From positions 1-29,152 of the IMG/VR virus record IMGVR_UViG_3300032058_000080: a DNA stretch of 29,152 nt; one strand, given 5' to 3'. Shown here in pieces: positions 15,767 through 22,044 of the stretch. Position numbers and translations under genes: made by a program. Positions within the stretch are counted from its first letter, which is position 1, and every line of letters begins with the position of its first letter. The notes below the pieces were generated by a model, which was not told where the DNA came from, ran no database searches, and saw nothing but the letters and a program-made list of their open reading frames with translations. This DNA is from a virus.

Positions 15767-16558
15767 CTAGAGGACTATGTTCTCCTTGAGCATGTAAGCA
15801 TAATTGTAGTTGTAGTCCTCCACTCCTACCATGAACGGCTCAACGGGCAATGTGCCCGTTGGGACGAGCACCATACGGCCGTCTGTCAGGTCGTACGGTT
15901 GACGGAGGAGCCTCGCCGTTGGCAATTCCAGAACAGGCGAACCCTTGTGCGTTAGTACCAAGTCATACACAGCCGGTGCATTTGCCGGCTGCAATTGATA
16001 GTCAGGCCGCAGCCAGAAGGTTTGATTGATGTAGCACGGCTGCTCATCCTTCCGGTAAACCACGGGTATTGAGTCCCGTGGTTCATCGTCTTCCAGTCTG
16101 CGGAAGTATACCAGGGCCGCCTGCTCCTGATAGTGGAGTGAGCTTATAGCGGCTTCTGGCTCAAAAGCCCAGTTTGCCGCCGGGTCGAACACGACCCTGA
16201 CAGCATGCCAGAACTCTCCCCGTCCGGGGTCGTATCTGGCAGACTCAGACCTTATCCAGTCTGTAAAGCTGTAGTGAATGACCATATGGGAGCTGTGCAT
16301 CTCCCTGACTTTCCGGTCTCCGGTCGGATGCCAGAAGTACCGACCGGCGTATTTGTCTGTGGGCCGAATAACATCATATGTCACATCTTTGTGATTCCAA
16401 AAGATGATATATCCATCATCCTCTGTAATCCTCATTGTCTTTTTCCGCCCGTCGAGCGTAATGCTCGACGAGTGGAGCTCATGCAAAGTGCATGGCCCCA
16501 ATGTGAGTGTGCTACTTGCGCTCTTGAATGGTATGTCGATTATAAGCTTTGCTTTCAT
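15767..16558 (-). CDS. Unknown accessory protein (263 aa)
   Basis: The product is beta-rich, with many aromatic residues and no predicted membrane segment or signal peptide. It begins 'MKAKLIIDIPFKSASSTLTLGP' and contains 'GRYFWHPTGDRKVREMHSS' and 'VYDLVLTHKGSPVLELP'. It may be distantly related to the 226-residue product of 14540-15220. The ATG has ACAAGGAGGAGAAC upstream and its own promoter P3. No catalytic motif could be assigned. Its place in the string of singly promoted small genes suggests an early host-interaction or counter-defence role, but this is inference. Confidence 0.65.
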   Translation of the reverse strand: MKAKLIIDIPFKSASSTLTLGPCTLHELHSSSITLDGRKKTMRITEDDGYIIFWNHKDVTYDVIRPTDKYAGRYFWHPTGDRKVREMHSSHMVIHYSFTDWIRSESARYDPGRGEFWHAVRVVFDPAANWAFEPEAAISSLHYQEQAALVYFRRLEDDEPRDSIPVVYRKDEQPCYINQTFWLRPDYQLQPANAPAVYDLVLTHKGSPVLELPTARLLRQPYDLTDGRMVLVPTGTLPVEPFMVGVEDYNYNYAYMLKENIVL

Positions 16559-16601
16559 TGTTGTTCTCCTCCTTGTGTGGTGTTTGTTGTCTTACATTAT
16601 G

Positions 16602-16666
16602 AGTATATCACAAGTGTTGCTGTTTGTCAATCAGTTTTGTAAAAATTTTTAAAAAATTTTTTTTTT
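16602..16666 (-). promoter_or_regulatory. Strong promoter P3 with A/T upstream element
   Basis: Minus strand: TTGACA (16630-16625), 17-base spacer, TATACT (16607-16602), and A/T tracts (16641-16666) upstream. It drives the 263-residue gene. Confidence 0.85.
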
Positions 16667-16676
16667 AGAGAGTGGA

Positions 16677-16702
16677 GGAGAGGAGGCTTGAGTCTCCTCT
16701 CC
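16677..16702 (-). terminator. Hairpin before P3
   Basis: GGAGAGGAG (16677-16685) pairs perfectly with CTCCTCTCC (16694-16702), extendable by a C-G pair and one wobble pair. It follows the stop of the 16718 gene and precedes CACTCTCT and an A/T tract on the minus strand. Confidence 0.6.
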
Positions 16703-16717
16703 AGTAGGGTATGCCCT

Positions 16718-17143
16718 TTAGGCATCTGCCGCCAGGGCTTTCTCAAACCTTGGCCGGAGCTTCAAATCGAGCTCATGCTGGTGGTCTATCCACCATTTCG
16801 CACTGGTTTCGCTTGATAGGACTTCGATAAGAGCTCTCCTGCAACGGTCGATATCGGCTTCGTTAGCTCCTCGCTCCCTCCAACTCTCAAGTTTGGCTAA
16901 GAAGGGTTTTGCCCACTCTAGCCGGATGCTGTTGGCCCATGCAATCTGTTTTTCACTGCCTGTTAGCTCAGGGAGGCCAAGAGACTCAGCGTCGGTTTTT
17001 TCCGCCTGCTTCTTCTCCTCGATGTAGCAAGCTTTGCAGAGCTTGCTAGCTTCCCACTCGAGTTGTTTTTGGCGAGAATTGTACGAACCGAATAGTGCGA
17101 TTCGCTCCTCGTGTCCGCATTTCCGCTTTACTGTGTACTTCAT
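16718..17143 (-). CDS. Zinc-motif protein, paralogue B
   Basis: The 141-residue protein is a close copy of the 13621-14046 product, with the same C9-x-H11 and C36-x2-C39 residues, 'LPELTGSEKQIAWANSIR' and the same KALAADA ending. Variation is concentrated between residues 45 and 55 and between 80 and 125. It has its own promoter (P4) and CAAGGAGGAG before the ATG. The DNA after both paralogues keeps a small stem (ATGCC/GGCAT) with the stop codon in its loop, showing that the duplication included the 3' end. The function is unknown; two maintained copies suggest distinct targets or a dosage effect. Confidence 0.75.
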   Translation of the reverse strand: MKYTVKRKCGHEERIALFGSYNSRQKQLEWEASKLCKACYIEEKKQAEKTDAESLGLPELTGSEKQIAWANSIRLEWAKPFLAKLESWRERGANEADIDRCRRALIEVLSSETSAKWWIDHQHELDLKLRPRFEKALAADA

Positions 17144-17192
17144 TGTTGTTTCTCCTCCTTGTGTTTTGTTGTTGTTGTTGTCTTACATTATA

Positions 17193-17257
17193 ATTATAGT
17201 ACACTTTTTGCTGTTTGTCAATCGGTTTTGCAAAAAATTTTGAAAATTTTTTTTTTA
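17193..17257 (-). promoter_or_regulatory. Strong promoter P4 with A/T upstream element
   Basis: Minus strand: TTGACA (17221-17216), 17-base spacer, TATAAT (17198-17193), and A/T tracts (17231-17257) upstream. It drives the zinc-motif paralogue B. Confidence 0.88.
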
Positions 17258-17268
17258 GGGAGTGGGAG

Positions 17269-17291
17269 GAGTGGAGGCCAAGCCTCCACTC
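17269..17291 (-). terminator. Hairpin after the Csx16-family gene
   Basis: GAGTGGAGG (17269-17277) pairs with CCTCCACTC (17283-17291); one more C-G pair can form, leaving a 3-base loop. It lies 4 bases after the stop of the 17296 gene and is followed on the minus strand by CACTCCCT and an A-run. Confidence 0.62.
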
Positions 17292-17295
17292 GTTA

Positions 17296-17589
17296 CTACT
17301 CCAGACCGTAAACGAGATACCCGCTGAGCTCTGCCCCAGCGGCCTCCATCTCTTCCACGGTCAGGTCCTGCCCGCCTCGGACAGGACTCTTGAAGTCGAC
17401 GGTCCAGACCTCCCTAGCCTCTGCGGCCAAGGAGAGTGGGAGATTCCCAAAGACAACCTTGCCGTGGATGTCTTCCGCAGTGGCTGTCTCGAGAATTGTG
17501 GCTTTGTCCACAAGCTCATCGCCCAGCTTCTTGCGAAGCCAAGCGATGAAGCCTGAGTGCCGACTAACAATTACAATGTCTCCTTGCAT
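17296..17589 (-). CDS. csx16: Csx16-family protein (VVA1548-like), candidate type III anti-CRISPR
   Basis: The start chosen is the ATG at 17589 (97 residues), since the in-frame GTG upstream lies inside the AAAGGAGGTGA ribosome binding site. The protein follows the Csx16/VVA1548 plan: N-terminal 'IVIVSRHSGFIAWLRK' (S9-R10-H11-x-G13), 'GKVVFGNLPLSLAAEA' in the middle, and 'GGQDLTVEEMEAAGAELSGYLV' at the end. Csx16 is normally found beside type III CRISPR systems, and, from memory, this group has been linked to cleavage of cyclic oligoadenylate second messengers (ring nuclease activity). On a phage it would switch off type III signalling. It forms a single-gene unit with promoter P5 and a 3' hairpin. 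The family match is good; the anti-CRISPR role is inferred. Confidence 0.82.
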   Translation of the reverse strand: MQGDIVIVSRHSGFIAWLRKKLGDELVDKATILETATAEDIHGKVVFGNLPLSLAAEAREVWTVDFKSPVRGGQDLTVEEMEAAGAELSGYLVYGLE

Positions 17590-17621
17590 TTTGGTCACCT
17601 CCTTTCCTTTACTCTAGGTAT

Positions 17622-17681
17622 AGTATATAACGGATGATTCGCTTTGTCAATCGGTTTTGAAAAAAATTTTTTTATTTTTTT
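17622..17681 (-). promoter_or_regulatory. Promoter P5 for the Csx16-family gene
   Basis: Minus strand: TTGACA (17650-17645), 17-base spacer, TATACT (17627-17622), and an A/T tract (17659-17681) upstream that reaches into the stop codon of the SNF2 helicase gene. There is no hairpin between the two genes, so read-through from the helicase is possible. Confidence 0.85.
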
Positions 17682-19206
17682 AGCTGACGGTACGGAGGTT
17701 GCTTAGCACAGCCTGGACAACGTCTTGGCGTGTCTTTAGTGCTCGGGACACAGTCACGTCGATTGTGTCTTTCGCCAAGATGTGGATTATCTCCACGGGG
17801 CGTGTCTGTCCGGCGCGATGGACTCTTGCCTTTGCCTGCTCGTACACGCCAAGCGACCAAGGTAGTGATGCAAATATTGCATATCGCGCTGCGGTTAGGT
17901 CTATCCCTAGGCTTCCTACTTGGCTCTGAACCAGGAGTACGCTGCCAGGAGTGGTTCGCCACTCGGCTAAATCGTCCTTCCGCTGGCCAGACAGTATATA
18001 CGCAGGTTGAGTAATCGCTTTGGCCAGTGCCTCAATCTCAGCGCGGAACTCGCAGAATATGACAACACGCTCATCGCTAATTCCGTCCAGTATGTCTTTG
18101 ATAGCATCAATTTTAGCATCGTGAAAAGCCAAAGTAGTGCCGTCCACGTCGGCGTGTCCGGCGGTTATTTGTCTTAGCCGGAGCGTCTTAACCAGAGCGT
18201 TTTGTGCTGTGATAGCTCCGCGCTCTAAATCGTAGATTATTCCCTCTTGTGCCAGTGCGTATGCCTCGCGGGCTGCCTGCGGGAGCGTAACCGGATGTTC
18301 CGCTTCCAAGAGTTTAGGCAGGCTTAATACGTTGTTGGTTACTCGATAAGTGACCGCCTTCATCCTATTTGCCAATTCATCCAAATTCCTGTACCCTACC
18401 ACAGCGCGGAAGTGGTTCACTACTGCATATCTTTCCTTAAAGGCGCTGTAGCTCCCGCCAACAATGCCAGGGTCCAAGGCTCTAAATTGACCGTATACGT
18501 CAAGAGGCGAGTGGGGCATTGGCGTCCCTGTGAGTGCCAATTTGTACGGAATTGCCTTTCCTAGCTTCTGGGCGGCTTTGCTCCACACTCCGCTAGGCGA
18601 CTTCAGTCTGTGGGACTCGTCCATAATGAGGAAGCTAAATCGATGTTGTGCTAGTCGGTTGACTAGCTCCACGTTGGCCAATAAATCATAGTTCACAGTG
18701 AGGAGTGCCGGCTCAGTTATCCTTTCCAAGACCGCGCTGTGCTTCCCGTTGCTGTCCACAAGTGTGTAATAGTTGAGTGTTGAGTATAGCCCAGCCTGGT
18801 ATTCCCACACACCGGCAACGGCTTTGGGGCAGAGGACCAGGACGCGCTTGTGTCCTCTGTGCTTGATAATCTCTAACGCTACACGGGTTTTTCCCGTCCC
18901 CATATCCATGGCCAGCATTGCGGAGCGCAAAGGAAGTGCGAACTTCAGTGCTTGTACCTGATGTTCCCATAAGTCAGAAGAGAACTCTATGTCCACAGGT
19001 GCGCTCTCCATGTCTTCCTTGAGCTCGGGAGGAGGTGTCTCTCCTAACTGCTGCGTGAGCTGATACAAGGCTTGCGCCACAGATGGTGTTCGTGTAAGCC
19101 GCCAATATTGCCCGTCCCATTTCCCCCCTAGGGAGCGGAAGAGCTCCCTGCTCGGGTAGTGGTTGACAAGGTACTCCGTGTCTGTAGCCATAATTGATAG
19201 TCTCAT
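17680..19206 (-). CDS. SNF2-family (SF2) DNA helicase/translocase
   Basis: The 508-residue protein shows SF2/SNF2 motifs: Walker A DMGTGKTR (101-108), DESH (196-199), LTGTP (225-229), 'SLGIDLTAARYAIFASLPWS' (motif V) and 'QAKARVHRAGQTRPVEI' (motif VI). About 80 N-terminal residues hold a small 'FRSLGGKWDGQYWRL' domain also seen before SNF2 cores in other phage and bacterial proteins. Such phage enzymes remodel replication or recombination intermediates and are often encoded beside a VRR-NUC nuclease; here the VRR-NUC gene lies just across the divergent intergenic region. GAGGAGGAAC precedes the ATG, and promoter P6 lies upstream. Confidence 0.92.
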   Translation of the reverse strand: MRLSIMATDTEYLVNHYPSRELFRSLGGKWDGQYWRLTRTPSVAQALYQLTQQLGETPPPELKEDMESAPVDIEFSSDLWEHQVQALKFALPLRSAMLAMDMGTGKTRVALEIIKHRGHKRVLVLCPKAVAGVWEYQAGLYSTLNYYTLVDSNGKHSAVLERITEPALLTVNYDLLANVELVNRLAQHRFSFLIMDESHRLKSPSGVWSKAAQKLGKAIPYKLALTGTPMPHSPLDVYGQFRALDPGIVGGSYSAFKERYAVVNHFRAVVGYRNLDELANRMKAVTYRVTNNVLSLPKLLEAEHPVTLPQAAREAYALAQEGIIYDLERGAITAQNALVKTLRLRQITAGHADVDGTTLAFHDAKIDAIKDILDGISDERVVIFCEFRAEIEALAKAITQPAYILSGQRKDDLAEWRTTPGSVLLVQSQVGSLGIDLTAARYAIFASLPWSLGVYEQAKARVHRAGQTRPVEIIHILAKDTIDVTVSRALKTRQDVVQAVLSNLRTVS

Positions 19207-19246
19207 TGTTCCTCCTCTAATGATTAAGTAATTCCGTTCCTTGTAT

Positions 19247-19275
19247 ATTATATCGCTTTTCTACCTTTGTGTCAA
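19247..19275 (-). promoter_or_regulatory. Promoter P6 for the SNF2 helicase
   Basis: Minus strand: TTGACA (19275-19270), 17-base spacer, TATAAT (19252-19247). The A/T tract upstream is shorter than in P1-P4. It points away from repeat R2 and starts the leftward transcription region. Confidence 0.85.
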
Positions 19276-19310
19276 TCAGTGTGCTAAAAAATATTGCCCG
19301 GTATCCCTTC

Positions 19311-19552
19311 CCCATAATTCCGCCTTATATATATAGGAAAAGGACATACCCCCTTTCAAAAAAAAATTTCATTAAAGCTAAATGAGGGTCGATTTTCCCT
19401 TATAAAATAAGGGTAAATCCCATTTAATGAAGGTTGTCGCTTCATTAAATGATTAAATGCAGGGGGTTGCTTGTTGTATGGCATTTCGATTTCCGGAAAA
19501 AAAATTTTGGTCGGGTAATATATATAAGGGAATTTTGCCTGTGGAGTGGAGT
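19311..19552 (+). repeat. Long intergenic repeat R2 (copy 2 of 3)
   Basis: This is the most diverged of the three copies, but it keeps the 12-bp inverted repeat CATTTAATGAAG (19421-19432 and 19440-19451), the CCTTA...TAAGG stem (here extended to CCCTTAT/ATAAGGG), TTTCCGGAAA and the GGTCGGGTAATATATA block. The first stem has lost its CG pairs (AGGAAAAGG instead of AGGCGAAGG). It fills most of the 410-base gap between the divergent SNF2 and VRR-NUC genes, with its end pointing to the rightward operon. Confidence 0.85.
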
Positions 19553-19581
19553 TGCGTGTGTCCAATGTGAGGCTCGGGAGA

Positions 19582-19610
19582 TTGCTTATTTTTCGACAAT
19601 ACGCTATAAT
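19582..19610 (+). promoter_or_regulatory. Possible promoter for a leaderless VRR-NUC mRNA
   Basis: TTGCTT (19582-19587), 17 bases, then a perfect TATAAT (19605-19610). The start point would fall at or next to the ATG of the VRR-NUC gene at 19617, which has no Shine-Dalgarno site. It may act in addition to the repeat R2 signal. Confidence 0.45.
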
Positions 19611-19616
19611 AATGCT

Positions 19617-19904
19617 ATGCGTGAGTCCATTATCCGCAGTAATATCATTAAGTATTTGCGCTCCGCCGGCGCGTATGCCAGAAGTGTTCATGGTTCGCCT
19701 TATATGGCCGGTATGCCCGACATTGTGGCGTGTTACAACGGCAAAGCGCTAATGCTAGAAGTCAAATGCCCGAAAAAGCAGGCTACACCGCTGCAGGCGG
19801 CCGAGCTAGAGCGATGGCGGAATGCAGGTGCAATCGCTGAAGTAGTCCACAGTGTGGAGGACGTTGCATGCCTGCTAAAATCAATTGCGCCTATGACGAG
19901 CTAG
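19617..19904 (+). CDS. VRR-NUC domain nuclease
   Basis: The 95-residue protein is a minimal VRR-NUC (PD-(D/E)xK fold) domain: 'RESIIRSNIIKYLRSAGAYARSVHGSP' then the G-x-PDI motif with D35, E48-V-K50 and 'TPLQAAELERWRNAGAIAEVVHSVEDVACLL'. Members cut branched or flapped DNA, and stand-alone phage versions usually pair with SNF2-type helicases. The ATG at 19617 is preferred: the only earlier in-frame ATG (19449) lies inside repeat R2. No ribosome binding site is visible. The 3' end overlaps the first ParB-like gene by 37 bases. Confidence 0.9.
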   Translation: MRESIIRSNIIKYLRSAGAYARSVHGSPYMAGMPDIVACYNGKALMLEVKCPKKQATPLQAAELERWRNAGAIAEVVHSVEDVACLLKSIAPMTS

Positions 19905-20458
19905 TCCCTATCGATAAGCTTAAGCCGCATCCGCGGAATCCGAACAGGCATAGCTTGCGACAAGTCGAGTATTTAGCTATGCTTATCCGCGAGCATGGCT
20001 GGCGTGCCCCTATTACTGTGTCCAATAAGAGTGGATTCGTTGTCCGTGGCCACTGCAGGCTTGAGGCCGCTAAACGTTTAGGGCTTGAGTCCGCTCCTGT
20101 TGATTACCAGGATTATCCTGACGAACACGCTGAGCTTGCCGACCTCTTGGCTGATAACCGGATAGCTGAGCTGTCTTTCCGTGATGTGGATTTGCTTACC
20201 GATGTTCTAGGCGAGCTCCAACTTGCTGACGTTGATTTAGAGCTTGCTGGATATAATGCAGGGGCGCTCCTTGATTTGTTAAAGCTCCAAAACCTCTATA
20301 AATCTCCGCCTCATGAGGTGTCTCATGAGTGTATTATTATCCCGTGCAAGCCCGAAGTATACGACCTATTTTGGCGTGTCATTAATAGCTACCCGCAAGA
20401 GGATATCTCAGACAAGGTGGCCGCATGGTTAGAATCGATTGTGCCTACGATGAGCTAG
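19868..20458 (+). CDS. ParB-like nuclease-domain protein, tandem copy 1
   Basis: The 196-residue protein has a ParB/sulfiredoxin-like N-terminal domain: 'DKLKPHPRNPNRHSLRQVEYLAMLIREHGWRAPITV' followed by 'VVRGHCRLEAAKRLGLESAPVDYQDY', the GHxR box typical of ParB-type phage proteins. Residues 1-115 are nearly repeated in the next gene; the C-terminal 80 residues differ more. Phage members of this type lie beside methylases and terminases and may bind or nick DNA, or hydrolyse CTP, but activity cannot be read here. GGAGG precedes the ATG. Its last codons (SIVPTMS) are a duplicate of the VRR-NUC end (SIAPMTS). Confidence 0.85.
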   Translation: MPAKINCAYDELVPIDKLKPHPRNPNRHSLRQVEYLAMLIREHGWRAPITVSNKSGFVVRGHCRLEAAKRLGLESAPVDYQDYPDEHAELADLLADNRIAELSFRDVDLLTDVLGELQLADVDLELAGYNAGALLDLLKLQNLYKSPPHEVSHECIIIPCKPEVYDLFWRVINSYPQEDISDKVAAWLESIVPTMS

Positions 20459-20830
20459 TTCCTATAGACAAGCTTAAGCCGCATCCGCGGAATCCGAACA
20501 TGCATCCCGAAAAGCAAATTGAAGCTTTGGCGGAAGCGATTAAGCTTTTTGGCTGGCGTGTTCCTATTACTGTGTCTGCCAAGAGTGGTGTTATTGTCCG
20601 GGGTCATGCCAGGCTTGAGGCCGCTAAACGTTTAGGGCTTGAGGCCGTCCCCGTGGATTACCAGGATTATCCTGACGAATACTCCGAGCTTGCCGACCTT
20701 GTGGCTGATAACCGGATAGCTGAGCTGTCTTGGATTGATACAATCGATGAGCAAGCTATCATAGCTGACGCAAGTACATATGTTGAGTTCCTAGAGCGTT
20801 TGAGGCCGCCGGTGCTGGACTCCAAGCCTG
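19886..20830 (+). repeat. Tandem gene duplication, 554-bp period
   Basis: The segment coding for residues 7 to about 115 of ParB copy 1 is repeated 554 bp downstream. Start, CAYDELV codons and the overlapped upstream stop codon (19902 and 20456) all keep this offset. Stretches such as AAGCCGCATCCGCGGAATCC are identical in both. The duplication carried the terminal codons of the VRR-NUC gene with it. Confidence 0.85.
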
Positions 20831-21006
20831 TGATTGTTGCTGAGAAGCCTCTAGAGGATTTGGTTATGATAATATTGAATCTTGCTAAGCCTGTTGCAGA
20901 CCGCTTTAAAGTAGTCCTTGGCGAATTGACGGGGGAACGTTTGTATGCGCTACTTCTTGACTCCCAACGAAAGAATATTGAAGGTATTGCAACCTCTAAT
21001 CGATAG
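20425..21006 (+). CDS. ParB-like nuclease-domain protein, tandem copy 2
   Basis: The 193-residue protein repeats the ParB-like domain of copy 1 ('CAYDELVPIDKLKPHPRNPN', 'IVRGHARLEAAKRLGLEAVP', 'QDYPDE', 'DNRIAELSW'). GHAR here replaces GHCR. The C-terminal part keeps only a weak similarity to copy 1 ('IILNLAKPVADRFKVVLGEL'). The copies are offset by exactly 554 bp, and the gene starts inside the end of copy 1. Two diverged copies suggest a hetero-oligomer or two DNA targets. It overlaps the DpdA-like gene by 62 bases, tying it to the base-modification cluster. Confidence 0.85.
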   Translation: MVRIDCAYDELVPIDKLKPHPRNPNMHPEKQIEALAEAIKLFGWRVPITVSAKSGVIVRGHARLEAAKRLGLEAVPVDYQDYPDEYSELADLVADNRIAELSWIDTIDEQAIIADASTYVEFLERLRPPVLDSKPVIVAEKPLEDLVMIILNLAKPVADRFKVVLGELTGERLYALLLDSQRKNIEGIATSNR

Positions 21007-21688
21007 CCGCCACCAGTGGGCTAAGGGACGAGTAGGTCCGCTATTTGCGTGGCCGAAAACTATGCCCAGTCCGCAATACTCTCCAATATTCGTCGACTGT
21101 GGCGCGTATAGCGCCAGAGGGAGTGACCTGGACGCTGACCAATATTACAAAGCAATAGCCAATTGGCTAGCAATGACGAATTATCCGACTGACCAAATAA
21201 CCATTGCCGCAATGGACGTCATCGGTAATGCCCAAAAGAGTTGGGAGAATTTCCTACTAGCCAAAGAGTATAACATTGAGGTTGTTCCCACCTACCACCT
21301 TGGCGAACCGAAAGAATATCTGTATCGTATCATGGACGTAACTAATTATTTTGCATTAGGCGGATGTAATATTGCAGGCTTCAAAGGTAGGTTTAAAGCG
21401 AAGAAGGACTGGCTCGACGCCTGCTGGACAGAGATTCTGAAGCGGAATAAGGAGGCCAAAGTCCACGGTTTTGGCGTCTCCTGCAGAGAGCTCATTATTA
21501 ATTATCCGTGGTCTTCGGTTGATTCTACATCGTGTCTGCATATTTTTAGCTCCGGCTATGGGAGTTATTTTGACAAATTTTTAAACATAGCCGAGCGAGC
21601 TAATCCCGAATTGGATGTGAATTCTTTGTTCGTTGACCAATATCTTAATGAATTATATGATATATTACATACAAAGGAGTGTGTCTAA
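20945..21688 (+). CDS. dpdA: DpdA-like DNA-guanine transglycosylase
   Basis: The 247-residue protein resembles the tRNA-guanine-transglycosylase-like DpdA enzymes of phages: 'PIFVDCGAYSARGS' (D51), 'TIAAMDVIG' (D91), 'VVPTYHLGEP' (115-122), 'FALGG' (136-140), 'VHGFGVSC' (173-180) and 'YPWSSVDSTS' with D193, the expected nucleophile. DpdA exchanges guanine in DNA for a 7-deazaguanine base. The genes for three enzymes of 7-deazaguanine synthesis follow directly, which strongly supports this role over tRNA modification. The start overlaps ParB copy 2 by 62 bases, with GGGGGAA upstream; the stop overlaps the QueD start (TAATG). Confidence 0.85.
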   Translation: MRYFLTPNERILKVLQPLIDSRHQWAKGRVGPLFAWPKTMPSPQYSPIFVDCGAYSARGSDLDADQYYKAIANWLAMTNYPTDQITIAAMDVIGNAQKSWENFLLAKEYNIEVVPTYHLGEPKEYLYRIMDVTNYFALGGCNIAGFKGRFKAKKDWLDACWTEILKRNKEAKVHGFGVSCRELIINYPWSSVDSTSCLHIFSSGYGSYFDKFLNIAERANPELDVNSLFVDQYLNELYDILHTKECV

Positions 21689-22044
21689 TGTTGTTAGGCT
21701 ATTCTACCTGTGTCCATGCCGCGCATTGGTTGCCAGGCTACAAAGGCGATTGTGCCAGGCTGCATGGCCATACCTACAAAATCGACGTCGAAGTAGCGGG
21801 GGAGGTTGATTCCGCCACCGGTATGATCATAGACTTTAAGACCATTAAGCGCTGGATTGATTCGCTAAAGCTTGACCACCAAGCGCTTAATAATATACTT
21901 GATGTTCCTACCGCGGAAAACTTGGCAACGTGGATAGTGGTGCAACTTGAGAAGATTATTAAAGCCGAAAGCGCGCCGGTCGCATTGAAGTGTGTCCGTG
22001 TTTGGGAGACAGAGCATGCATATGCCGAAGTACAGAGTAGCTGA
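21688..22044 (+). CDS. queD: 6-carboxy-5,6,7,8-tetrahydropterin synthase (QueD)
   Basis: The ATG at 21688 is chosen, with AAAGGAG about 9 bases upstream; the in-frame GTG at 21679 lies inside that site. The 118-residue protein has the complete zinc triad H13, H26 and H28 ('AAHWLPG', 'CARLHGH'), catalytic C22, the D63-H64 pair and E107 near the end. QueD turns 7,8-dihydroneopterin triphosphate into 6-carboxytetrahydropterin, the second step of the preQ0 pathway. The gene overlaps both its neighbours, so supply is matched to DpdA. Confidence 0.95.
   Translation: MLLGYSTCVHAAHWLPGYKGDCARLHGHTYKIDVEVAGEVDSATGMIIDFKTIKRWIDSLKLDHQALNNILDVPTAENLATWIVVQLEKIIKAESAPVALKCVRVWETEHAYAEVQSS

Noticed and set aside
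17296-17589. Presence of a CRISPR-Cas locus
   Set aside because: The Csx16-family gene stands alone; no cas genes and no regularly spaced repeat array were seen.
19449-19616. N-terminal extension of the VRR-NUC gene
   Set aside because: The extra 56 codons lie in repeat R2 and spacer, have no ribosome binding site and encode sequence unlike any VRR-NUC protein; the family homology begins at the 19617 ATG.
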